Shown: positions 1 to 12,018, counted from the first letter of the stretch. The stretch: 64,000 nucleotides of DNA from Gnetum montanum (GCA_015680685.1 MNCI01000838.1:64001-128000); one strand, 5' to 3'. The notes: generated by a model not told the origin, from the sequence alone. Program-made: numbers and translations.

Positions 1-956
1 TGTAGTAAGCATGTAGCACATGTGTAGTGAAATGCAAGACAACGTGCTATGCTACGCCAAGCATGCCATGCTATGATGCAGGGTGAAGCATGTCGGTGGT
101 TGTGTGATATCAATGCACTTCACCTAATTGGACCGTTGGCACACATCTCCAGACACTGACAACATAATTACAGCATGACAGGCTCATGGTTGCGGCATTA
201 CAGACTCATGGTCACAACAGTCATGAATGCCCAATGGTCATACTAGCACATGTGGAACCAGCAAGTCAATCAAGTCTCAGGGCACGAAACATTCAAAGGC
301 TCTCTAGCTCACACTCTCTCTCCAACTCTAGTTGAATTCCATTTAGTTCAAAATTTTTCCCCAAGTGTCCCATTTCTCTTCTACTTGGCGAATCAAGTTT
401 TTCTCCCAACACGTTGCAGCATCTAGCATTGTAAGCTTTCTGTTTGGCATTGCAAATAGTTGGCATTCCTAGCTGACATTCTATTTTATCCTTCTTCTAC
501 CACCTTGGTTGAATCCATGCATTTTCAGCCCTTAAGGCTATGCCCAAGCACACAACCTGTCTTTCTCTACACATTCTAGTTACTCTCGGGATCTCTGCAT
601 CCCATCACGCTGTGCAATTGACTGTATCCACCTTAATAGAGAAAACTTGTAACTTCGGAGAGGTGCATTTTCCTAACTGTATTTTACTTTTTTTTCTACT
701 TATTCCCATGTGTTGCATTTTTGTCTTCTTTATTTACTTTCAAGCATTACTTTGCATTTTTGCCCTTATTTTCAAATTATATGTTGCAAAAGGCTATATA
801 TATGCCGATTAAGTCCCTATCTGATCGACAAGACCATTTAGGTGCCCCGTATCTGCACACACTCCCAGCATGAACCTCTTATGGGTATAGGATCAAAACT
901 GTCATGCTTGTTAACCCCTCAGTGTTTTCTAGCTACCAATGTTTTTGGTCGTTACA
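1..956 (+). repeat. Type-2 LTR, 3' part (plus strand)
   Basis: This is the downstream part of a long terminal repeat that enters from outside the window. It matches, in the opposite orientation, the LTRs at 24637-26220, 34431-35936 and 49490-51077: the same order of GCATAGC-type words, the block around 100-300 about the 'caatgcacttcacctaattggac' region, and the end CGTTACA at 951-956, which fits the CGCTACA or CACTACA ends of the sister copies. The next bases do not contain the primer binding site seen after the LTR at 51078-52720, but jump straight into the 3' part of the antisense gene of element A. It is therefore a solo LTR, a 3' LTR, or the 5' LTR of element B separated from its leader by insertion of A. 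Confidence 0.8.
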
Positions 957-964
957 GTTACCCC

Positions 965-3900
965 ATAGACCACTAAAAACTAAGCAAACCTATGGAGATA
1001 GCCCACGAAAAAGGCAAAGGTAAAGTGGGATTTAGCATCAATATTGGAATGTAGCCTAATGATCTCTCCATAGAGACCTTATACAAGGACTTGTGCCCAA
1101 TTGTAGCACATACCAGTCTCCAAGACTGAGTGCATAACATGTGCAGATTCAATCCCAAGACTTCTTGTTTGGGAAAGAGACTTAGGGAACGCCCGTGCTC
1201 TAAAGAGCGAGTACAAAAAATTTACCTCCATCAACTAAGTATCGGCTTGCATGGAAAAGCCCTTAGGACTTCATGGTATACCTAGCCAGTCTTCAATTTC
1301 CTTAATCACATGCCCTTCTCCACTCCCTCTATCCACCGTCACCTTAGCACCATCTGGGGGTATGTCAAAAAGATCGAAAAAGAATTCGGCAGTTAGGTGG
1401 AAAGACACCTTAACGTCCCGAACTTGTATAGTAAAATAGGAGACATCATCATGAAAAGAGTCAATGATGGAAACCATTTTGGTCACAGGAATGTTAGGAG
1501 TTAAGGTAGTAAATATGTCCATCAAGCCTGCACTAGTAAGATGACTGATGACTTGTTCAGGTGCCTTCTTGTGTAGCCACCATTGTGACTGCTTTGTCTC
1601 ACCAAACTCCATAAAGAGAGTAGCATTAGTGCACCTGGTTATGATGCTAACCTGATCAAGGGAAATGGTCATTGTAAAAAAGATAAAGAATACATTGAGT
1701 AGAGAGTATGAATATGATAAGCAATGAAGTGACAAAAATGAAAACCAAGCTTGGAACACAACCATTTACCATTAGCAAATGTAGTAGGCACACTATTTGC
1801 GAGATCAACCATTTGAGGAAAAATGGGCCTATCAGGAGACCAATCCTCATGTAGCCAACCGTGAACTCGACAACATTCAAGGGGCCTAGAGAATTACCTA
1901 GGATAATTGACAATAGCATCCTTGGTCTAGCCTAGCACTGTAGCATGAAGAGTAGGGCCCATCATGAATGCCTCCAAGGCTGTATGAACTAAGGCAAGCC
2001 CACTATCATCCTTATGTAATCCATGCTTAATAAAATGGGGCCTTAAAAAGAAAAAGCATTCATACGTAAGCAATGATATAACCCTAAAGGAACCAAAGTT
2101 AGTACAAGTATAAAAAGAGCATACCTTTCTACTCTGTATACTATTCCAGGAAGATTTTGGAATATTGTATGTACACGGCAGGCTAGAAAAAGTGTGCCAC
2201 TACTATTGTAATGGCTACAAGATGACAATCCCCATACACAGGTTAAAGGACATGTGGATCTAGGACCTTTAGTAGCACCTCCCTCAACTATATATGGTTC
2301 CTCATCTATGTCAACAAGAAAAGCTAATATGCCCCGTGTTGAGCCGGACAACATGGTCTCAACAATATCATGAGTCAGTTTCTCACTCAAATGAGGCCAT
2401 ATGACAATGCTAAAATTCTGCAAAATAAATGATAAAAATGCACCAACATTCAGATGAAACCATATTACATGCACCCAATCTTCATATCATAACTAGGCAT
2501 GTTCGGTTCCAAAGAACCAAAACAAGATAGCACACCAACAAGTTCAACCATGAGGGGAAAAGGCTTAGGTCCCCTGCAAAGAGCTAGAATCTTAGGTAAG
2601 TAACGTAAAACATATAAACTAAATAAACAAAATAAATAAGTAAGTAAATAAACCTAACAAGTAAATAAGATTCAATGCACATACAAGATCACCCCATGAG
2701 ATAAGGACATCAATGTCTATTTGATGAATTTAATGCTTGCTAGGGTACATTTAAAAAATTCATTTGTAAATACAAAACATGTACATTCACTACCTAGCTT
2801 AATAAAATACAAAGATACAAATAACTAGCAACACCAAGCAAATAATTTACTTCCTTCTCATTCACTTATGCGCCAGTTCCAGGAACTCATGCTATAGTGC
2901 ATGATGCGGTAAAACATGAATAGGGAAAACATTCACAATGCAACTCACGCTGCAACCCATGAATGTGACGTACACTGCTACTCACAATACAACTCATGTT
3001 AGAGAGTAGCTCATGCTGCCCACACTCCAAAAATCACAATTTCCTGGGTAACTCATGCCCAGGTACCAAAAATCACTTCCTTTTTTTTGGGCGCTCATGC
3101 CCTGCCCTTCCAGAAATCCATGCCCACACCACACCCCGTGCTTGCCACTGAATCACAATAAGCTTACCTTACAACACTGATACTTAAGCCTGACATGTGC
3201 TTATACACTCATGTTCTAGTAACACTGGATGTCCTACATCCCTCTGCACCTTCCCTCCACTACAGATCACGCCACCATTTATACTATTCGCAGCTCATGC
3301 TACATTTTACACTCCTTGCAGCTCATGCTACAACTTGCATCCTGGCACTCTGCAACCCTGCAACTTACATCCTGGCACCCTGCAACCCTACAACCTGTAA
3401 CTTACGCCCTAAAAATTTGCAACCCTGTAAATGATGTTTTTAATCATGCCTCAGATAATACATGTTTACGAATGCCCCCAAAACGCAACGAAGAAATGCC
3501 ATTAGCCCAAACAAAAATCAAAACCATGCTGAAAATACCGAAACATGGTAGCTAAAATGGCTCACACTGCCCTACCAAAAAAATGAATTTGCAAGTTTTG
3601 GCATGCCCTGGGTTAGTAGGCCACACCCATGTCCCTACAACGTGCACCACGGCCCATATGCACCTTGCAATATGACTCACACTAAGGGGTGCCCTCATTA
3701 CTCACATTGAGGCATTTCCTTGATTTGTTCACACCATGGCATGTCCTAGGTCTGATCCTCACACTACTAACCAATCCTTACGCTATCCATACTTAGGTCA
3801 TCACAAAGAAAACATGAAAAATGGTGAAACTCAAAACCTCAATAATGTCCCTGATGCCCAAAATTCACAGCAACGAGAAACCCATGATACAAACCCCAAA

Positions 3901-4147
3901 ATCCATCAAAATTTTCACTTTGAAAAAGAGCAAAAATGTAGCCCTAATGGCTCATGCCATGCTTGAGCTACAATAGATTTCCAGGGAACAAGAGTGAAAG
4001 AAAAATGTACCTATGCAGAGTCCCTATCCATGATGAAATCTTGGGTTGGGGAAGGCATTGAAGTAGTTGCTTGCTCTCCTCCGCAAACGATAAGCTAGCT
4101 TGTTTCTTCCCCTTGCGGTGGCTTGTTTTCTCTTTCCCTTTCATCAT
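965..4147 (-). pseudogene. Antisense gene of element A (multi-exon, decayed)
   Basis: This is a gene of unknown function transcribed opposite to pol, homologous exon by exon to the antisense genes at 16257-20660 and 39782-44158. Exons read from GT-AG sites and homology are 4147-4011 (starts MM, basic), 2417-2125 (acceptor TTTGCAG, donor GTATGC), about 2040-1772, and about 1680-965. Shared protein motifs are IVIWPHLSE (IIWSHLEEE in B), GILAFLVD (GILRFLID in C), LFDIPPDG (IFDIPADG in B), DWLGIP, and AFPKSLSQ...LGIE followed by CYNWAQ. The copy is cut at about 965 by the junction with the LTR at 1-956, so the acidic and coiled-coil exons are missing. At least one exon carries stops (exon 3, position about 1905). 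The function is not recognisable from motifs; the long intron 2418-4010 holds CTCATGCT repeats. Confidence 0.7.
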
Positions 4148-4300
4148 CGTTACTCATGCTCACACTACCATCGTCACTCATGCTCATGCTACCCTGCCTC
4201 ATCCTATTGCCCATGCCATGCACTTCCTTGCTCACGTTGTAAATCCCTATAACTCATGCTACTTGCGCTTCTTGTTGCTCATGCTACCAATCCTATAGTT
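2880..4300. repeat. Dispersed CTCATGCTRC repeats in the antisense-gene intron and promoter of A
   Basis: About 1.4 kb is rich in irregular copies of the words CTCATGCT and CTCATGCCC (for example near 3010, 3050, 3090, 3295, 3320, 4152, 4180 and 4253). The same words recur in the LTR of this element family at 10080-10760. Several ORFs here (3195-3555) are only translations of these repeats. No other coding signal is seen between 2475 and 4010 or between 4318 and 4600. Confidence 0.6.
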
Positions 4301-4310
4301 CGCACTGCAC

Positions 4311-4316
4311 TATATA
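4311..4316 (-). promoter_or_regulatory. Putative TATA box of the antisense gene in A
   Basis: A TATATA on the minus strand lies about 165 bp upstream of the MM start at 4147. In B and C the corresponding TATA-like boxes lie about 150-160 bp upstream of the start, and this agreement in spacing is the main support. TATA is a common string, so on its own it would be weak. Confidence 0.4.
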
Positions 4317-4601
4317 CTAATGCCACACTCTCTAGTCACGCTCACCACTCATGCACTAACACTTGCTAAAGTAACTTATGTTTTGCACCTTTTAAATCCC
4401 TTCTTTTTTTCCTACCCTTCTTCAACCCACTATCTAATGCACTTGCTTTATTTTATTCTTATTTTATTTTGTTTTTCATATTTATTTCTCATTCTTGTGT
4501 TTTCTAGTTAATTTAGCCTAAACATCAAAATAAAACAAAACAAAAAGACCAAAAATTCGTGAAACCATAAAAACCACAACATTACTGTTCATATAAAAAA
4601 A

Positions 4602-4662
4602 ATACCAGTGGCCCGGTAAGGCCTAAAACTACCATGTGGTTTTGGTATGACATTAAAATACC
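4602..4662 (+). repeat. Remnant of the hairpin array between antisense gene and pol (A)
   Basis: One or two degenerate units (GGCCCGGTAAGGCCTAAAACTA at about 4610-4631, then TGACATTAAAATA) resemble the units of the arrays at 15974-16090 and 31622-31650. They lie where B and C have full arrays, between the antisense-gene promoter and the pol exon. A single unit is weak evidence. Confidence 0.4.
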
Positions 4663-4774
4663 CCTATGTTCCCCAGTTTCATCGGAACATAAATTAAATG
4701 AAGCTAGTTTACATTTAGCAACTCGTCCATCAAGAAAATCTCTTACTCACAGTGCTCCTAGTTTAAATTGGCAA

Positions 4775-7700
4775 GAATAAGCACATGGATAGTAAGAACC
4801 TCTTTTCAACATTGTCTATCAATGGACCTCATAGGGCCATAAAAAGAAAGATTAATCTAGAATCCTTAGATCTAGACTCATCTACTCATGCTAATTTCGT
4901 GGCATCTACTCAAGGAACATCAGACTACCCCGAGGGTATGACTAAAAATTTGGACTTAGAAGCTAACAACATCACTGAAGATTCCCTCGTCAAAGTCCCC
5001 ATCACTATGTCTAGTGGCAAAGTTAAAACATTAAAACTAAGTACTCTACTAAATCCAAAACTTGCCAATGAGATTACACACATGCTCAAGAACAACATCA
5101 AAACATTTGGTTGGTCATATACCAATATGCTAGGACTAGACCCTCAAATCATCCAACATAACATCATCCTCAATGGAAAACTTAGACTAGTAAAGCAAAA
5201 ATCACGAAAGGTTAAACCTAAGGTAGTGTTGATAGTTTGTAATGAAATCATGAAGCTGTACCAAGCCGATTTCATCTGAGCTGTTGACTATGTCAATTGG
5301 GTATCCAACATTGTTGTAGTCCCCAAGAAGAACAGTAGCATTTGCATATGCATTGACTTTTGTGACCTCAACATAGCCACTATAAAGGATGACTTCCTGC
5401 TACCTAGTATCGATCAACTCGTTGACTCAACTACTAGGCATGAATTGCTATCCTTTATGGACAGATTCTTAGAATACAACCAAATCAGGATCAACCCGAA
5501 ACACCAACTCAGAACAACCTTCATGACACCTTGGGGCATGTTCTGTTATATAATGATGTCATTCGGTCTCAAAAATGCAGGTGCTACATATCAACGAGTA
5601 ATGACATATATATTTAGCGATTATATGATTGATTTGCTCAATCATTATGTAGACAACATAGTAGTCAAGTCCAAAATAACTGAGCAACATGAAAAGCACC
5701 TAGACTTGATACTCAAACATTGTCTCAAATACGACCTTAGACTTAATCCAAAGAAATGCATCTTTGGAGTTAAAATGGGAAAAATGCTTGGCTTCATAGT
5801 CTCAAAAATAGGGATACGAGTAGACCCCAATAAGGTTAAAGCAATAACTAGCATGCAACCACCTAAGAACCTTATTGAACTACTTGGCCTACAAGGTAGA
5901 CTATAATTCATTAGATGTTTTATTGCAAAATTGACAGACAATTTGAAACCCATGTAGCATTTACTATGAAAGAATGTCCATTTTCAATGGACTCAACAGT
6001 GCCAAGAAGCCTTTGAGAACATAAAAACAGAGCTTGCTCAACTGCTGACAATTCATCCCCCACAAAGCAATAAACCTTTTTACATCTACCTCGCTACATC
6101 TGATTCATCCATTGCGTCCATGCTTTGCCAAAAACAAGAAGATGGAGCTGAGATCCCTGTTTACTATTTAAGCCATGGCTTATTTTCCTACGAATAATGA
6201 TACAACGATGTGGAGAGATCATGTCTTGCAATGGTATTTTCCTTTAAAAAGTGGTGACATTACCTCTTTGACAATCAAGTCAATATCATTTGCAAAGATA
6301 ATGTGCTTCAAGCTATCACTAATAACATCTATGAATCAAGTAGGATAGCTAGATGGAAGGCAATGATTGCAGAGTTTGACCTATGCTATGTAACTCAATC
6401 CTCCACTAAGGGTCAAGTGGTAGTCAACCAATTGACCTCCTCACTAACACAAGAGCAAGCAACAATCAACCCCGAATTCCCTAATGAAAATATTAATAGC
6501 ATAACTATGATGCAATCCTGTACTTCAATGGAGCATCTACCTCTTGATGAGGAAGTGCCGTAGCCATCATAACATATCCCTCTGAAGAAATTTGACCCTT
6601 TTCCTATCGAATAACATTCCCTTGCACCAATAACATGGTAGAGTACAAAGGTCTTCTTAGAGGTCTTATGGAAACACTAACTTTAGAAATCACACGTCTT
6701 GTAGTTCAAGGTGACTCACAGTTACTAATCAATCAAGTCACAGAGGTTTACGCATGCAACGCCTATCATTTGCAACCATACTGTGACCTAACTAAACACT
6801 TGCTAAAACAACTGATCAACATAGATGTGCAACATATTCCTAGGAATGAAAATACCATCACCGATGCACTCTCTACACTAGCCTTAAACATGACACCTAA
6901 GATGTTCCATACATTACCTAGTTCCATAATGAATTGTATCAAACCCATAACAGACGCTCTCGATGAAATACCCATAGCATCTGTTAGTACTACACAAGCG
7001 ATAGAATGGTATGATGACATAAAAGAGTATCTTCTATGACGAGTGCTCAAAAGGACACAGTGCAAAAATGCTCTTGAAAATACACGTTAATAGGAGACAC
7101 CTTGTGTCGCTAATCCTATGAAGGCATTCTGTTAGTGTGCATTAGTAGCATTGACAACCAAATGATCATGGAACAAGTTCATGAAGGACTTTGCGGAGGG
7201 CATATAGCACCCAAAGTAATTGCAATGAAAATTATATGTTTAGGCTATTATTGGCCACACATGGAGTATGATTGCTTCTCCAAGGTTAGAAAATGTAACA
7301 TTTGCCAAAGGCACGATACCCTAATACACATACCACCTAATGAGTTGCATACTACACAAATCACATGGCCATTCCAAAGATGGGGATTAGACATCATTGG
7401 GCCGATAACACCACCATCTTCAACAGGACATAGCTTCATCATCACCATGACTGAATATTTTACAAAATGGGTAGAATCTATTCCCCTTAGGAAAACCATG
7501 TCTAAACATATTTGAAATTTCATATTAGAAAACATCATGACCCACTTTGGTATCCTAATGACTATAGTTACCGATAATGGACCACAGTTCAGCAGTACAA
7601 ATACTAAAAACTTCTATGAAAGCCTAGGTATTAAACAATCATTTTCATCACCATACTACCCTTAGAGCAATGGTCAAGTAGAGTCTATGAATAAAATAAT

Positions 7701-8221
7701 TATCATGGTGCTCAAAAGGATGTTGAATCAAAGCAAGAGATGATGACACGAATAGTTAATCTATGCATTATGGGCATACCGAACAACACATCGAATGTCC
7801 ACAAGTAAGACACCATATAGCCTTGTATATGGATTTGAAGTTGTGTTACCTTTGGAGTTACAATTCCATCGTTGTAGATAACGTTCTCTAGCCTTCTTAA
7901 TGAAGGTCAGAACAATGAGGTACACATTATTGACCTTGACTTAGTGGAAGAAGAAAGGGCACAAGCACTTGATCAAATCGAATGGTACTAGAGACAACAA
8001 TGGTGGCATCATCAACATGATCCACACACGTAGCCAATCAAGGAAGGTGACCTAGTTCTCAAGGTGGTCCACGAACACTAGGATAAATTCTTAGCTAACT
8101 GGAAAGGGCCTTACTTAGTCACCAAAGCATACAATAATGGGGCATTCAAACTTGCCGACATGGACGAAAACGAGTTCACCAATCCTATGAATCATATGTA
8201 CTTGAAACCATTCCATGTCTG
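4775..8221 (+). pseudogene. pol: Element A pol: RT, RNase H, second RNase H, integrase (decayed)
   Basis: This is the reverse transcriptase-integrase polyprotein of a Tat-group Ty3/gypsy element. In order: the conserved leader with NITEDSLVKVPIT (about 4965-5005); RT from YQADFI (5260) through FGLKNAGATYQR (5565-5600); the active site reading YVDN instead of YVDD (about 5647-5658); a first RNase H (about 6000-6420); a second RNase H (about 6635-6900, VVQGDSQLLINQV); the integrase zinc region ending CNICQRH (about 7300); integrase core WGLDIIGPI and TDNGPQF (7380-7590); and a C-terminal domain with EGDLVLK (8045) ending NHMYLKPFHV before TGA at 8221. Compared with B there are many stops and frameshifts, often CAG to TAG. 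The exon start is placed by homology; no gag-pro of this element is present. Confidence 0.88.
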
Positions 8222-8778
8222 ATGAGCTCAAGATACATCTTGGTCTAGGCATCACAACCTAAAACTGATATCATAGAATAGTCTTGGAGCTATGAATTAA
8301 AACTACCACTATAGAATGTTCTAGCACCATGAAAGTAAACTGACACCACAAAATACTGTCTTGCATGACACTAAACTACCATGCTTGTTCACCAGAGTCC
8401 ACTAAGACTATAAAATAACTTACCTCTTCATAGTTTACCATGACTCTAAAATATCATTGCACCATCTACTACAATGTTAAATTGGTGGTGTCCAAAGGAC
8501 TATGACATGAAACTAATCCACAACAGTCCACTAAGACTATAAACTGGCTTGCCTCTTCATAGTTCGTCATGACTCTAAACTAGCACTGCACCATCCGCTA
8601 TGATGATAAACTGGTAGTGTCCAAAGGATTATGATGTGAAACTAATCCACAATAGTCCACTAAGACTATAAACTAGCTTGCCTCTTCATAGTCCGCCATG
8701 ACTCTAAACTAACACTGCACTGTCCGCTACGATGATAAACTGGTGGCATCCAAAGGATTATGATGTGAAACTAATCCA
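8222..8778 (+). repeat. Tandem array after pol of A (129-bp higher-order unit)
   Basis: The array begins right after the pol stop. The words GTCCACTAAGAC recur at 8397, 8526 and 8655, a spacing of exactly 129 bp. Within each unit are shorter blocks in which a GTC...GAC pair is followed by TAAACTAGC-like text. The array runs into the assembly gap. The same 129-bp unit occurs in element E (31900 and 32029). Confidence 0.85.
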
Positions 8779-8904
8779 NNNNNNNNNNNNNNNNNNNNNN
8801 NNNNNNNNNNNNNNNNNNNNNNNNNNNNNNNNNNNNNNNNNNNNNNNNNNNNNNNNNNNNNNNNNNNNNNNNNNNNNNNNNNNNNNNNNNNNNNNNNNNN
8901 NNNN
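8779..8904. other. Assembly gap (126 N)
   Basis: A run of 126 N starts 5 bases before the position where the next 129-bp repeat unit would begin. It probably hides further units of the array. Confidence 0.98.
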
Positions 8905-9745
8905 CTCCTGATACATCCCCTATTTCCCCATCATGTCCCAATTATCCTATTTAATTATACCCCCTGGATACATTCTACTCCCCCAAAGCTATTGATACAT
9001 TGTTGCATATTATGATCCTCTAAGTAGTTGTGACACAAAACACAATACATGATGCATGACACAAAATGCAAGTGCTTGAACATGAGCAAGGCATAAAAGG
9101 TAGGCTCTTTCAAAAAGACCAAAAATAAAAATAAAAATAAAAATAAAAGAAAGATAAAATAAAAAAACAAAAGAAAAGGAGAAACAAAAAAGAAGAAAAA
9201 GAGAATAAAACGGTCAAAGAGCAAAATGCAAAAAAAATGTCTTCATGATGCTGTTGACATCATCAACTAAAGCTCATTGGTTCTTCTCATGCAAGCCCTA
9301 GGTGAGAAAGCAATTATCTTGGAAAAACACTTGTGTCTCAAGTGATCATGTTGCACATCATCATGTGGCTTTGGCTATTTATAATAGGCTCCCTTAAACA
9401 TGACACAAGGATCCCATTTCTCCAAAGAATGCACCTATTATGCCTTGGTTCCAAGTTTGCTATACATTGGCTATTGACAAGGACCGAAAACTAGCTAGTT
9501 TACATGAGAGCATACCACAATTTCTCCCACAATTCCAACAACAATTATCACCCTTGATCAATTCCTGAATTCTCCCAGTTACAATCCCTTGCATCTTGAA
9601 TCACATTCCCCCAATCCCTTGTACTTTTGAACATGGTGCAATGAAATCTGGCCAAGGGCCAACGAACAATTCTTGGTGCCAGGTTAATCATGGTGTTTTG
9701 TACTTCTTTGTTGACGCCTCTCAGGTGGATTCCTAAAGACATCAA
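8905..9745 (+). other. 3' untranslated region of element A
   Basis: This non-coding stretch is homologous to 32290-33217 in element E: it has the A-rich tract at 9117-9236, the block 'ttggaaaaacacttgtgtctcaagtg' at about 9320, and 'ggctattgacaaggacc' at about 9470. An ORF on the minus strand across the A-rich tract (8955-9224) is low-complexity phenylalanine and leucine and is not a gene. Confidence 0.7.
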
Positions 9746-9759
9746 CAAAGAGGGACCAA
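9746..9759 (+). promoter_or_regulatory. Polypurine tract of element A
   Basis: ACAAAGAGGGACCA lies directly before the LTR start TGAAACACC. In Ty3/gypsy elements the purine tract next to the 3' LTR primes plus-strand synthesis. E has ACAAAGAGGTGCCA in the same place. Confidence 0.7.
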
Positions 9760-11683
9760 TGAAACACCACAAAATTTCAGCCCAACACTTTGAAACAAGA
9801 ATAATTCAGAGCCTCTTGAGTTCTAGGAGGCAAAAATTTGACTAAGGCATGAAACGCACACTCAACTAGTCAAGCTAGCTTGCCCACACCCAACTTGTTC
9901 AAGCTAGCTTGCTCATGCCATCAAGCTAGCTTGCCCTCAACATGACCAACAATGACAACTTATAAATCAGGTCAAAATGATCCTAATTTGAATAGGAAAG
10001 GCCTTCTTGAGGTCCACTAATGATCACTCCAAGTTTCAACACCCAGAATCCAAGATTTCAAGTTAGAATCTCATGAATCTTACTACTCATGTTGAGGTCA
10101 TGCTGAAGTCACACTGTCCAGCATGACTACAACATGAATACAACTTGACTAACTTTTAGAGCCCTGAAACCAAGTCCAAATAGTTTGAATTCGAGTACGC
10201 AGACTCTCCTTTAGTTTCACTAATGTTCATTATAGCTCCCAACCTCCAGAATCTCAAACATTAAGCCAAAAATTACATGATTTGTTTACTCCTGCCCAGG
10301 TCACACTGGGGTCATGCTAATAGTATGAGCCCAGTGTGACCAAACAAAAATAGGTCAAATCAAGTAGTCCCAAGCATAATTTTTAGCATCAACTCAATCT
10401 CCAAGGACAAACAATAGTTCTACTTGTTCACAGGCTCTAGAAAATCAAAATATGGATATGAAACATAACATTCTAGCTTGGTCATGCTGAGGTCATGCTA
10501 GGGTCATGCTAAGGTCACGCTGGCAGCGTGAGCTGCCAAAGGTGGCCCAAATCGAAGCATAAACAGGCCTAGACTCCATGTGTAGATTGCCCCCAAGGGT
10601 AGGTAGTAGTTACACTTGAAAAATAGGCTTCAAAAATCAAAATTTTGTGTGAAATGAACCATTCCATCTTGCTCATGCCTAGCTCATGCCCAGGTCATGC
10701 TACAACGTGAATCCAGCATGAGCACTATTCATCAGTGTGAGTACTATTCACGCTTGAACAAAAGCACTCCAAACACATGCTAAGGACATGCTAGGATCAA
10801 ATAAACTCACATTGGGAGACCTGGTGAAGTAGAGACACCTCAAACAGCCACTGTACCACTAAAATTGACATCCTATAGCAGCTGATTGAAAGGATCATGA
10901 AGTTTCAAGTGAATCGACATCAATTCCTCTTGGAATCCATTGTGAATTTTCATTATAAGCTTCACCATCGGTGAGCTTGTCAAGCCATTACACTACTTCC
11001 ATGGGTGTAAGCCAGCTTGCGATTGTAAGATATAGTGCATTTGGTCTAGAACATAGTTTGCCCATGTACACCTATCACACGATTCGTTTTTCTCTCATCT
11101 CATAGCCATTGATCTCATTCATAAATCCTACTCCCGAACCTATAAAAATGCATAAATACCCTATTCATTGACATAAATGGAGTTGGCAATTTTGAAGCAA
11201 GAAAACCAGTAATCCTGAACCCATATGCACTTGATCCCCAGTGCTTGCAAACACCTCACATTGGAGCTTAACGTCTAACTTGCAATCCAAAAACACAACT
11301 ACATTTTGACTAGTGCACATTTTGTCAATTAATATGATACAATTTTATTTTTTCCTTCAATTGTGTTGTTCTAGTTCATTATCTATGTCATCCTATTTTT
11401 TATCACACATTTCTGAATATTCTATTTATGTTTACATGTTATATTCACTTTTACATTTCGTTGCATTCAGTTCTTCATTTTACATTTAGTGACGATAATC
11501 CCAGCGTAGGTCATAGCATACAATTGGGGAAGTCCTTGGTTGATCTACGTGCAGAACATCCAAGGCACTCTACCTTTGTTTTTCTAGCTTGCCCTCATGA
11601 AAAGGTAGGGTCTTCTTTGTCTCTCAAGAGATCTTTCAATGTTCATTTTCCTCCAACCTTACACAGACAATTTTGGACAGTAC
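9760..11683 (+). repeat. Type-1 LTR of element A (3' LTR)
   Basis: It starts TGAAACACCACAAAATTT, like the LTRs of E, and ends in text matching the E LTR end (ACAGACAATTTTGGACAGTAC against GAGACTGACGATTTCGG..GTACA). The block 11510-11620 matches 27480-27575. A TATAAAAA at about 11138 is the likely U3 promoter. U3 contains the palindrome CAAGCTAGCTTG at least three times (9870-9935) and many GGTCATGCT words (10080-10760). At about 1.92 kb it is longer than the E LTR (about 1.2 kb), mainly in U3. The bases after it belong to the leader of element B and not to a primer binding site. Confidence 0.8.
9868..9935. repeat. CAAGCTAGCTTG palindrome cluster in U3 of A
   Basis: Three or more copies of the 12-bp palindrome or close variants occur in about 70 bp. 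They sit where E-type LTRs carry GCGTATACGC and type-2 LTRs carry GCTACGTAGC-like palindromes. Confidence 0.75.
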
Positions 11684-12018
11684 TTACGCATCGTGCGGTG
11701 TAGATCAGTTGCCTAAACGTTTCCTTGGGAACCCTACTGGACATAAAGCATCTGATTGCCAATTGACTTGCCTATCTTATGGTAGTCTTGCACACACTTT
11801 GTACCCTATCATGCACTAGCATAAATGTGACACCCTCTTGTAGTTGTTTACACATCGTGTAGTAGAGATCGGTCACTTTGACGATTCCTCAGGAACCCTG
11901 TGAGAGATAAAGCCTTTTTTTATTGGTTTTCAATTTCTTTGCTCCTCTCATTCACAAAGCTATTTAGCTTTCCAATTTCTTTGCCTTTTTCCTATTTGCA
12001 AAACTATTTGGCTTAACG
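11684..12018 (+). repeat. Leader tandem repeats of element B (5'UTR)
   Basis: Two imperfect units with the core 'CATCGTGYRGTRKAGATCRGT' spread (11690 and 11852) followed by a TTCCT..GGAACCCT motif are homologous to the longer leader arrays of F (52840-53470) and C (48480-49050, reverse). They are non-coding and end at the gag start. Confidence 0.7.

Noticed and set aside
540-812. 90-codon ORF with hydrophobic C-terminus
   Set aside because: It lies inside an LTR, and fragments of it in other LTR copies (24790-25104, 34552-34758) are not open in a consistent way; it is a chance frame of conserved U5.
2043-2474. Stand-alone minus ORF as an independent gene
   Set aside because: It is exon 2 of the antisense gene of A with intron read-through at both ends.
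3195-3555. Overlapping ORFs near the start of A
   Set aside because: They translate short CTCATGCT and CCTGGCACCCTGCAA repeats within the intron of the antisense gene.
8955-9224. Minus-strand ORF rich in F and L as a membrane protein
   Set aside because: It is the reverse reading of an A-rich tract in a 3'UTR; there is no start context or homolog in E.
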